12,949 bases of DNA from an uncultured Saprospiraceae bacterium (GTDB lineage: Bacteria; Bacteroidota; Bacteroidia; Chitinophagales; Saprospiraceae), in the NCBI GenBank assembly GCA_934699305.1, contig CAKUWM010000054.1, positions 1-12,949 on the forward strand. The letters are read 5' to 3'. A program made the position numbers and the translations under genes. Positions 7,054 to 12,949 of the stretch are shown piece by piece. Within the stretch, counting starts at the first letter, position 1; each line of letters starts with the position of its first letter. The notes under the pieces are model-generated. The model did no database searches. It was given only the letters and a program-made list of their open reading frames with translations, and was not told where the DNA came from.

Positions 7054-8997
7054 TTAATGTTTGATGAGTGAATTAAATACATTTTGATTGACATTTACTT
7101 TGAATTCATTTTTGAGTTTCTCAACCCATAATTTATCCAAATAGTCCTGATAATCGGCTATGACAAATCCTCTTGCTTCTTTCAATTCTTTAGTAGAAGG
7201 AGGAAGGATAGCCTCTACTTTATCAAATCTACCCAACTTTCCATCGGGTTGGCGATGTAATTCTGAGATAGTACCTTGTTTCCAAGACATTCCATTCATT
7301 TCATTCGCATTAGATTTTTCAACCAATTGTGAGGTATAAGACACTTTATCCACGCTGTACTTCTTTTGCAACTCTTCAGGACTATAACCTTTGGCGTATT
7401 CATATATCTTGTTTAACTCTTCAGCATTGGCTGCTTTGATGGTGTAGTGTAGCAACTTTGCCCTTTCTTCCCATTTGTATTTTTCTCTATTGGCATTAAA
7501 AAACTTTTCAATACCTATGCTATCCATGGAAGCTTTGTTCCATATTTCATTGTTAGTGACTTCAAAAAATAAGAAGCCTTCTTCATATTCCCTTGTCAAG
7601 GCTTTATATTCAGGATATTTCTCTTCCAGCATCCCTTGTTCATAGGCTATTGCCTTATCAGCAATAAAATCATCGTACAATTCTTTAAATGCAAAAATGG
7701 GCAATTCACTTTTATTCATTCTAACCCGACGACGTGTGTTATCCTTTAGGAAAGTATTCAATTCATCCGTTGTGTACTGGTTTTTGCCGATAGAGAAAAT
7801 GGTTGTATTTTTTATCTTGGGTTCAGTCCAGTTATTGGTATAAAACCGATCCGTATTAATAGAATCCGTATATTGCTTATAAGCAGAAGGGTTTTGATTG
7901 AAATTGTATTCTTTTTTAATATTCTCAACCAACTGATTTTTGCCTATGGTAAATCTTTCATTTTGACCTACCTTCGTCATGAGGGATTTTTTGACCACAT
8001 TATAGTCTGAAAAATCTTTTTTAGAAATCCGCTTTACGATATGATAACCCAATGCAGTCTTAAAAGGAGCCGTATAGTCGCCATCATTTTTAAGGCTGAA
8101 GGCTTCTGTCTCAAATTTATCATCATATTGACCAATGGTTATAAAGCCCAGAAATCCATTCTTTGCCGCTGTTGCCCTGTCATCAGAAAATTTGCGCGCC
8201 ATTTCTCCAAAGTCCGCGCCTTTTTTCAAGGATGCATATATAGAATCTATTCTATTTTTGGCAAAACCATCATCGACTGTCTTTGTAATCCTGATGAGTA
8301 TCTGAGCAACTTCCATCTCCCCTCGTGCAGGACGAGTATCCAGAACTTTTACAAAATGCCATCCAAAAGCCGTCTTCACCGGCCCACCTACTTCTCCTTT
8401 CTTTAAGCTATATACCAAATTTTCCAATGAATAGAACCCATTGGGATACATAGGTGCCAAAAAGCCAAGGTCGCCGCCCGAGTTTTTTGAACTTTCATCT
8501 TCAGAATATATTTTTGCCAGATCCTCAAATTTATCGCCATTCTTAAGCCTAGTCTTTATCTCATTTATCTTCATCATCGCCTTAATAGAATCAACATGGT
8601 TGTCGGCGATAAAAATATGAGCAACCCTTACATCGGTCTTCATCCTGTTAAACAGCTCCGTTGCCAAGCGTTCATTTACCTCTTTATCCATCAGATATGA
8701 ATCCGCCAACTGTTGCTTATACGAATTAAGTTCTGTCTTGAGAGAAGGGAGGGTGTCCATCTTAAGTTCACGCGCCTTGGCCACTTTTAATTTAAATCGC
8801 ACATATAAATCAAGGCTTTCTTTTAATGACTTCTCAGAATAGTCGGCGCTTTTATTATTAGATTTTTCGTAAATGTATTTAAACTCACTAACTGTTACCG
8901 GAGCTTTGTTTACCGTAAAAAGAACATCATCTTTTTGAGCGAAAGCAGAAGAATAAATTAGGGTTATGAAGAAGAATAAACCGAGATACTTATACAT
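7054..8997 (-). CDS. Large periplasmic parvulin-type peptidyl-prolyl isomerase (PpiC/SurA superfamily)
   Basis: The 647-residue protein begins with a clear signal peptide (about 1-20, cleavage at AFA-Q), followed by an N-terminal SurA/PpiD-like helical region about 23-118. Two parvulin domains follow: about 122-221 (VAHIFI, GGDLGF at 174-179, GWHFVKV at 212-218) and about 228-325 (VAQILIR, NGFLGF at 280-285, GYHIVKR at 317-323). The remaining 320 residues are unusually long for SurA. They contain further chaperone-like helices and a stretch about 490-645 that looks like a degenerate third parvulin segment ending in a basic helix (DYQDYLDKLWVEKL at 615-628). Role in folding or targeting of outer-membrane or T9SS substrates is inferred. 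It is the first gene of the operon, with a probable TATCTTTG promoter box about 185 bases upstream and a structured leader between. Confidence 0.9.
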   Translation of the reverse strand: MYKYLGLFFFITLIYSSAFAQKDDVLFTVNKAPVTVSEFKYIYEKSNNKSADYSEKSLKESLDLYVRFKLKVAKARELKMDTLPSLKTELNSYKQQLADSYLMDKEVNERLATELFNRMKTDVRVAHIFIADNHVDSIKAMMKINEIKTRLKNGDKFEDLAKIYSEDESSKNSGGDLGFLAPMYPNGFYSLENLVYSLKKGEVGGPVKTAFGWHFVKVLDTRPARGEMEVAQILIRITKTVDDGFAKNRIDSIYASLKKGADFGEMARKFSDDRATAAKNGFLGFITIGQYDDKFETEAFSLKNDGDYTAPFKTALGYHIVKRISKKDFSDYNVVKKSLMTKVGQNERFTIGKNQLVENIKKEYNFNQNPSAYKQYTDSINTDRFYTNNWTEPKIKNTTIFSIGKNQYTTDELNTFLKDNTRRRVRMNKSELPIFAFKELYDDFIADKAIAYEQGMLEEKYPEYKALTREYEEGFLFFEVTNNEIWNKASMDSIGIEKFFNANREKYKWEERAKLLHYTIKAANAEELNKIYEYAKGYSPEELQKKYSVDKVSYTSQLVEKSNANEMNGMSWKQGTISELHRQPDGKLGRFDKVEAILPPSTKELKEARGFVIADYQDYLDKLWVEKLKNEFKVNVNQNVFNSLIKH

Positions 8998-9040
8998 AAA
9001 AGTTACTATAGTTTTATCAAAATATTATTTCATGGTTCAA

Positions 9041-9072
9041 ACCAAATATCACATTAAACGAAAATATTTGGT
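9041..9072 (-). promoter_or_regulatory. Stem-loop in the leader of the isomerase operon
   Basis: ACCAAATAT (9041-9049) and ATATTTGGT (9064-9072) are perfect 9-bp complements around a 14-base loop. If transcription starts near 9176 the hairpin is in the 5' untranslated region, 44 bases before the ATG at 8997. No T tract follows on either strand, so it is not an obvious attenuator terminator. It could stabilise the messenger or be bound by a protein; function is unknown. Confidence 0.4.
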
Positions 9073-9102
9073 CAATAGGTACACTATTAGTTGGCAAATT
9101 CT

Positions 9103-9168
9103 ATCGTACAAATTCAAAGAATTTACTTAACATCATGCCATTCAATCACTTAGACATTCTTGTACGAT
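9103..9168. repeat. Long-spaced inverted repeat ATCGTACAA / TTGTACGAT
   Basis: ATCGTACAA (9103-9111) and TTGTACGAT (9160-9168) are exact 9-bp reverse complements with a 48-base spacer. Each arm contains a partly palindromic TYGTACRA core. A third, fully palindromic copy, TTGTACAA, is at 9295-9302. The arms flank the expected start of the isomerase transcript (the -7 box is at 9183-9190), so a dimeric regulator binding just downstream of the promoter is a reasonable guess. Confidence 0.35.
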
Positions 9169-9182
9169 TTCTTTAATGGCTG

Positions 9183-9190
9183 CAAAGATA
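9183..9190 (-). promoter_or_regulatory. Probable -7 promoter box (TATCTTTG) of the isomerase/deacetylase operon
   Basis: On the minus strand the sequence reads TATCTTTGC, an exact match to the Bacteroidota -7 consensus TAnnTTTG. The box is preceded on that strand by an A-rich run. No TTG or TTTG lies at the usual 19-21 base spacing upstream, so the -33 element is poor. It would give a transcript start near 9176 and a leader of about 180 bases before the ATG at 8997. Confidence 0.5.
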
Positions 9191-9432
9191 CTTTTTTTAT
9201 TATATTGAAGTAATAAAGAAATGTTAATAAAACTGGACGTTACAACCAAGCCAAGACATTTTACCATCAACATCCTTTGCTCTCAAAACAAATATTGTAC
9301 AAGAAGGCAATACGGATATAAACACCGGACAATGAGATTTGACTTATACTTAATTTTTACTTCATACAATTTTATAGTTTAAGCACCAATCATTTGAGTT
9401 GCTATAAACAAAAAACAACGTGTTGTTCTTTA

Positions 9433-9489
9433 TTTACATAAATTGCATTACATTTACATAGTTTTAAATTAATTAGAACAAATTGCATA
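9433..9489 (+). repeat. Phased AT-rich direct repeats upstream of the T9SS protein gene
   Basis: TTTACATA occurs at 9433-9440 and 9453-9460, exactly 20 bases apart. AATTGCAT occurs at 9441-9448 and 9481-9488, exactly 40 bases apart. The dyad AACAAC-GT-GTTGTT sits just before them at 9414-9427. Spacings near two and four helical turns suggest binding sites on one face of the DNA, but the region is about 80% A/T, so chance repeats are possible. Confidence 0.3.
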
Positions 9490-9633
9490 AAATTTTATAA
9501 TATAAAAAATTTACAAATGGCAAACAACAGATTTATTAGGTTTACTTTAATTTTTACATTATCTTAGGCAATATATCCTCCGTTGAGACAAAACAAACTG
9601 ACAAATTAACCTTTCCAACTCAAATTTAACAAC

Positions 9634-11157
9634 ATGAATTACAAAATTATATTTCTTATTTTGGGTTTTGCAAGTGCACATTCTCTAAAAAGTCAGACCA
9701 ATGGATTTTTCATCAATTATACTCCAGAAGATTCAATAAGATATTCCATCAAGTATCACATCAAGCAATCTGATAACCTAATCTATATTTTAAACAAAGA
9801 AGATTTTAGCCGGAATGAATCCAAGTCAAATGGTTCATTCTTAATAAAAAGCAATTATCAGGGAAATATCTTATCTGAAACCGATCTTGGTAACGATTCC
9901 CTTAAAAGTGTATATGCTTATGGTAGTAATTTAGAAGACAATATACAGGCTTTTTGTTTTGCGGTAAAGGGAAATAAGCTATACTTAATATATAGATTAT
10001 TCAGTCAAAATCTGGACGAACAGATTAACAATGTCTTTTATATTGACACCATAAGTAATTCCTCCTTTTTAGCTTATGATGTTTCTGAAATACACAAGAC
10101 TACCGGCAATAACAATCAGAATTTCATAGCTTTAACCATTCAACCTGAAAAAGAATCCAAAACTATTGGAATGATTTTTGACAACAAAGGTGAAGTAGAA
10201 ATAATTAAACTTTTGGAAAAAAATTTTCGTGTATTTGACACCGGCTCTTTACTCTATAACCCTATACTCAACCAGTTGAATTATATCATCCCGGGATATA
10301 AGTTTATTTATGATGACCACTTCAATTATATCAAAAGAGAACGTGTCGGAAACAGCTACCCCACTGCCAATGATACAACTTTATTGTTATACGGTAGTAT
10401 TCTTGAACACGATGGGAAGTTAATCGGCCTTGGTAGAGATGCATTGATTTATAACAAATATGACCCGGACAATTTTTATGCCATTGCCGGTAGGGGCATA
10501 TCTGAAATAGATTACAACATGAGGGTAAAGGGCAAGATTACTCTGACTCCCATGAACATGACACAGGAATCAGACGGGGTAGCCAGAAACTCAAGCAGTT
10601 TGTTTTATCGAGATGGTCACTATTATACAATATTTGAGTATCAAGATAATACTAAACCTTTGCCTGCAAGAACGACATTTTATATTACAACTTTTGATAC
10701 ATTGTTTAATATAATTGAAGAAACTCATTATATTGTCAATGACGATTACCGTTTCTTTATATATTGGGTTGACTTTTCAGAGCAACAACAATTTTCTGCT
10801 TCCGGGTTTTATGTGAGGGTGAAAAACGGCGTTGTTCAAGTCGGAAATTATATACTTGGGTTCAATTTAGATGGCAGCCAACCTTCACTCAGCAAAGAAA
10901 GCAATTTAATAAGTGCCGCATTTAAAATAAAAGGAAATCCAACACACGACATTCTCAATATTTCGACCGACAACTCAACTAACCACGAGTACGAAGTAAG
11001 GCTATATGACTTATCAGGCAAGCTCATATTGTCTTGTCGTGACTGGCATGATGGCAACATCAGCATCCCTATATATCATCATCCACCGGGCATATATATC
11101 TACCAAGTGATGGATAAAGGCAAAATCCTTACTGCGGGAAAATTTGTTAAATCGTAA
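9634..11157 (+). CDS. Unrecognised secreted protein with T9SS C-terminal sorting domain
   Basis: The 507-residue protein has a signal peptide about 1-20 (cleavage near LKS-Q) and a C-terminal sorting domain about 431-507: GNPTHDILNI (434-443), YDLSGKLIL (458-466), and PPGIYIYQV (483-491), the usual three landmarks of type A T9SS tails. Its first motif lacks the common YPNP form. The 400 residues between are rich in short hydrophobic strands alternating with Asp/Asn/Gly turns and recurring phrases such as GNKLYLIY (113-120), GKLIGLG (261-267) and DGHYYTIFEY (327-336), which suggests a beta-propeller-like fold. I see no enzyme motif. It is probably exported across the outer membrane and attached to or released from the surface; the role is unknown. 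It is divergent from the isomerase operon behind a 636-base spacer and has no Shine-Dalgarno. Its coding sequence is visibly richer in A/T than murA. Confidence 0.85.
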   Translation: MNYKIIFLILGFASAHSLKSQTNGFFINYTPEDSIRYSIKYHIKQSDNLIYILNKEDFSRNESKSNGSFLIKSNYQGNILSETDLGNDSLKSVYAYGSNLEDNIQAFCFAVKGNKLYLIYRLFSQNLDEQINNVFYIDTISNSSFLAYDVSEIHKTTGNNNQNFIALTIQPEKESKTIGMIFDNKGEVEIIKLLEKNFRVFDTGSLLYNPILNQLNYIIPGYKFIYDDHFNYIKRERVGNSYPTANDTTLLLYGSILEHDGKLIGLGRDALIYNKYDPDNFYAIAGRGISEIDYNMRVKGKITLTPMNMTQESDGVARNSSSLFYRDGHYYTIFEYQDNTKPLPARTTFYITTFDTLFNIIEETHYIVNDDYRFFIYWVDFSEQQQFSASGFYVRVKNGVVQVGNYILGFNLDGSQPSLSKESNLISAAFKIKGNPTHDILNISTDNSTNHEYEVRLYDLSGKLILSCRDWHDGNISIPIYHHPPGIYIYQVMDKGKILTAGKFVKS

Positions 11158-11179
11158 CTGTCATGAGTTTATAGAGATA

Positions 11180-11215
11180 AAAAGAAGGGCTGTCTGGAAT
11201 TCCGAACAGCCCTTC
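11180..11215 (-). terminator. Intrinsic terminator downstream of tRNA-Pro
   Basis: GAAGGGCTGT (11184-11193) pairs with ACAGCCCTTC (11206-11215) over 10 bp, and the 12-base loop can pair further through the GGAATTCC palindrome at 11196-11203. Read on the minus strand the stem is followed at once by TTTTTAT, giving a classic Rho-independent terminator 12 bases beyond the tRNA end. On the plus strand no T run follows, but the hairpin is only 26 bases after the stop codon at 11157, so it may also protect that messenger's end. Confidence 0.85.
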
Positions 11216-11226
11216 AACTTATAGTG

Positions 11227-11300
11227 TCGGGATGACAGGATTTGAACCTGCGACCACACGCCCCCCAGACGTGTACGCTACCAGACTGCGCTACATCCCG
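11227..11300 (-). tRNA. tRNA-Pro (anticodon GGG)
   Basis: The minus strand folds as a 74-base cloverleaf: acceptor stem CGGGATG/CATCCCG, D arm GCGC-AGTCTGGTA-GCGT, anticodon stem CACGT/GCGTG with loop CTGGGGG, T arm GCAGG-TTCAAAT-CCTGT, discriminator A. The anticodon GGG lies at 11264-11266 and reads proline codons CCC and CCU. The 3' CCA is not encoded and must be added after transcription. The 5' C opposite G at the acceptor end is typical of bacterial tRNA-Pro. It sits 75 bases after the murA stop and before a strong terminator. Confidence 0.97.
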
Positions 11301-11306
11301 ATGTGG

Positions 11307-11314
11307 CGAAAATA
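11307..11314 (-). promoter_or_regulatory. Candidate -7 box of the tRNA-Pro gene
   Basis: On the minus strand TATTTTCG matches TAnnTTTG at seven of eight positions and ends 6 bases before the mature tRNA, a sensible distance for a start at or just before the tRNA. No -33 TTG is seen at the right spacing. Co-transcription from murA, 75 bases upstream, is an alternative. Confidence 0.3.
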
Positions 11315-11375
11315 CAAAAATCTGCCATTTCTTTAAAAGTTTATTCTCTTTTTCGCCCTTCTTCCCTTTCAGACA

Positions 11376-12692
11376 TTAATATTGAATCCGCTCAATTTCT
11401 GCACCAATTGCATTAAGTCTTGTTTCAATACGTTGATATCCCCGATCTATTTGCTGTATATTATCTATTCGACTGACGCCTTTTGCCGACATGGCAGCAA
11501 TCAACAATGACACTCCGGCACGTATATCGGGCGATGTCATATTGATAGCCCGAAATGTGCTCTTCCGCTCCAACCCAATTACTGTCGCTCTATGAGGGTC
11601 ACACAAAATTATTTTAGCGCCCATCTCTATCAACTTATCCGTAAAAAACAATCTGCTTTCAAACATCTTCTGATGTATCAGCACACTACCCCTTGCTTGA
11701 GTCGCAACGACCAACAATACACTCATTAAATCCGGTGTAAATCCGGGCCATGGCGCATCGTATATCGTCATCACAGATCCATCGATAAATGTCTGAATCT
11801 CATAGACATCTTGCTCAGGAACAAAGATATCATCACCTCTTACTTCAAGCTGCAAGCCCAGCTTTCGAAATGTCGGAAGTATTAATCCTAAATCCTTCAC
11901 TGAAACATTCGTAATGGTCAACTCAGACTGCGTCATTGCCGCCATCCCTATAAATGAACCAATCTCAATCATATCCGGAAGACACCTATGCTCTGTTCCA
12001 TGAAGCCGCTCAACACCTTCTACCACAAGCATATTAGACCCAATACCGGTAATCTTGGCACCCATTCTTACAAGCATCTTACTCAACTGCTGTAAATATG
12101 GTTCACACGCTGCATTGTATATCGTCGTCGTGCCGGGCGTCAGTACGGAAGCCATTAACACATTGCCGGTGCCGGTAACCGATATCTCGTCCATGTAAAT
12201 GAAGTTACCTTCCATGTGACTGCCATCTATAAAGAAATGCCCTTCCTCTTCATTGTAAGTAAATTCAGCCCCCAGCCTCTCAAATCCGTGAAAATGGGCG
12301 TCCAGATTACGCCTTCCTATCTTATCTCCACCCGGCTTGGGCAAATATGCCCTACCAAAGCGACCCAAAAGAGTACCCAAAAGCAAAACTGAACCACGAA
12401 TCCTTTTCGCTTTCTCCAAATAATCCGGAGAGTTGAGAAAATCTAAGTTTACATCAGCAGCATTGAATGAAAAATCACCTCTTCCAAGGTCTTCAATCTT
12501 TACACCCAATCCACGCAATAACTCCATCTGCAACCTAATATCCAAAATGTCCGGGACATTCCTGATAATCATTGTCTCAGAAGTCAATAATACCGCACAC
12601 ACTATCTGCAAAGCCTCATTCTTTGCACCTTGTGGCTCAATACTCCCTGTCAACTTTACTCCACCTTTGACTAAAAAACTTTCACTCACCAT
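11376..12692 (-). CDS. murA: UDP-N-acetylglucosamine 1-carboxyvinyltransferase (MurA), Cys-to-Asp active site
   Basis: MurA transfers enolpyruvate from phosphoenolpyruvate to UDP-GlcNAc, the first committed step of peptidoglycan synthesis, in the cytoplasm. With this start it has 438 residues, normal for the family. Landmarks in this numbering: the Lys-Asn pair in GAKNEAL (K24, N25), PGGDKIGRR (120-128), the PGFTPD motif with D321, FESR (R347), SPDIRAG (D389) and DRGY (R417). The residue equivalent to E. coli Cys115 is Asp123, a change known to make MurA enzymes of Mycobacterium, Chlamydia and Borrelia insensitive to fosfomycin. An in-frame ATG at 12743 would add 17 hydrophobic residues, but the -7 promoter box at 12714-12721 lies downstream of it, so I chose 12692. 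There is no strong Shine-Dalgarno. The next feature downstream is tRNA-Pro. Confidence 0.95.
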   Translation of the reverse strand: MVSESFLVKGGVKLTGSIEPQGAKNEALQIVCAVLLTSETMIIRNVPDILDIRLQMELLRGLGVKIEDLGRGDFSFNAADVNLDFLNSPDYLEKAKRIRGSVLLLGTLLGRFGRAYLPKPGGDKIGRRNLDAHFHGFERLGAEFTYNEEEGHFFIDGSHMEGNFIYMDEISVTGTGNVLMASVLTPGTTTIYNAACEPYLQQLSKMLVRMGAKITGIGSNMLVVEGVERLHGTEHRCLPDMIEIGSFIGMAAMTQSELTITNVSVKDLGLILPTFRKLGLQLEVRGDDIFVPEQDVYEIQTFIDGSVMTIYDAPWPGFTPDLMSVLLVVATQARGSVLIHQKMFESRLFFTDKLIEMGAKIILCDPHRATVIGLERKSTFRAINMTSPDIRAGVSLLIAAMSAKGVSRIDNIQQIDRGYQRIETRLNAIGAEIERIQY

Positions 12693-12949
12693 TTTACAGA
12701 ATTTAAAAAACATCAAAGCTAAGGCTAATATACCAATTTCCACAAATAAATTCTACCTATGGATATTGTCCTTTTATATCATCTTTCCCAAATAGCCACC
12801 ATCAACGCATTTAAGTTGCCAATGATCTTTGCCCTATATTATTCATTGTATTTACAACTCCCTTCAATATCCAATCTTTCAAAATATCTACAAAATAAAT
12901 TCTCCATTCCAACCAAAAGCCACATATTTGTAAAACCCGTATCCAGCAG
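12693..12949. other. Upstream region of murA to the window edge
   Basis: Beyond the murA promoter (12714-12746) I see nothing I can support as a gene. On the minus strand the edge sequence can be read in two frames for roughly 35-45 codons before stops, but neither product resembles a known protein tail. A C-terminal fragment of a neighbouring gene cannot be excluded. Confidence 0.4.
12714..12746 (-). promoter_or_regulatory. murA promoter (-33 TTTG, -7 TAGCTTTG)
   Basis: On the minus strand TAGCTTTG (12721 to 12714) is an exact match to the Bacteroidota -7 consensus TAnnTTTG, and TTTG (12746 to 12743) lies 21 bases upstream as a -33 element. The start of transcription would fall near 12708, giving a leader of about 15 bases to the ATG at 12692. 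This decides the start codon in favour of 12692. Confidence 0.6.

Larger units (their letters stand above)
8998..9633. other. 636-base divergent intergenic region
   Basis: This spacer lies between the minus-strand isomerase operon (start 8997) and the plus-strand T9SS protein gene (start 9634). No convincing gene is present. It contains a minus-strand promoter box at 9183-9190, a 9-bp stem-loop at 9041-9072, three TYGTACRA motifs (9104-9111, 9160-9167, 9295-9302), an AACAAC/GTTGTT dyad at 9414-9427 and AT-rich phased repeats at 9433-9489. For the plus-strand gene the best -7 candidate is TATCTTAG at 9560-9567 (one mismatch to TAnnTTTG), giving a leader of roughly 60 bases; no -33 element supports it. 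Confidence 0.6.

Noticed and set aside
7041..7094. Upstream ATG at 7094 extending the SurA-like protein by 18 residues
   Set aside because: It would place extra residues before the signal peptide and overlap the preceding gene by 41 bases; the ATG at 7040 directly begins a hydrophobic leader.
7673..7680. A further TCGTACAA match
   Set aside because: It is inside the isomerase coding sequence, encoding part of a conserved-looking Tyr-Asp-Asp segment, and is best explained by codon content.
9032..9130. Plus-strand frame of 32 codons, rich in Lys and Arg, in the divergent spacer
   Set aside because: No ribosome binding site, no promoter of its own, overlaps the leader hairpin of the opposite-strand operon, and such short frames are expected by chance in AT-rich DNA.
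12433..12795. Plus-strand open frame of 120 codons opposite the start of murA
   Set aside because: It is antisense to conserved MurA coding sequence and the murA promoter and resembles no protein I know.
12796..12949. Possible C-terminal fragment of another minus-strand gene at the right edge
   Set aside because: Two frames are open for a few dozen codons, but neither gives a recognisable protein end, so no call is made.
1..12949. Search for CRISPR arrays, insertion sequences, attachment sites at the tRNA, toxin-antitoxin or anti-phage genes
   Set aside because: No regularly spaced repeats, transposase or integrase motifs, tRNA 3'-end duplication or defence-type domains were seen.

Overview
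The window looks like a chromosomal segment of a member of the Bacteroidota. The evidence is two proteins ending in a type IX secretion (T9SS) type A sorting domain, a small lipoprotein of a family I associate with TonB-dependent receptors, a pair of Bacteroidota-style periplasmic parvulin isomerases, promoter -7 boxes of the TAnnTTTG type, weak or absent Shine-Dalgarno sequences, and an AT-rich base composition. I cannot place it below phylum with confidence; a gliding or environmental lineage (Saprospiria, Cytophagia or Chitinophagia-like) is an inference only.

Layout, left to right. (1) A plus-strand lipoprotein gene at 19-588 converges on (2) a large minus-strand gene (637-4044) for a modular secreted protein: signal peptide, concanavalin-like domain, PKD domain, SprB-like repeat, a large region resembling a (beta/alpha)8 glycoside hydrolase, and a T9SS tail. 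(3) After a 372-base AT-rich spacer comes a compact minus-strand operon read from 8997 to 4417: a 647-residue parvulin-type isomerase, a 450-residue SurA-like isomerase and a cytoplasmic-type polysaccharide deacetylase-like protein with spacings of 13 and 26 bases. (4) A 636-base spacer carries the probable operon promoter, a hairpin in the leader, three copies of a TYGTACRA motif and helically phased AT-rich repeats. (5) A divergent plus-strand gene (9634-11157) encodes an unrecognised T9SS cargo protein. (6) A minus-strand block holds murA and a tRNA-Pro(GGG), the latter followed by a strong intrinsic terminator. MurA has Asp in place of the usual active-site Cys, which predicts fosfomycin insensitivity. 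A -7/-33 promoter pair just upstream of murA fixes its start at 12692.

Functionally the region leans towards envelope biogenesis and secretion: outer-membrane protein chaperones, a glycan-modifying enzyme, two T9SS exported proteins, a surface lipoprotein and the first committed step of peptidoglycan synthesis. I see no insertion sequence, CRISPR array, phage gene or clear anti-phage system. The best leads for new biology are the uncharacterised hydrolase-like domain in the 1135-residue protein and the structured leader of the isomerase operon.
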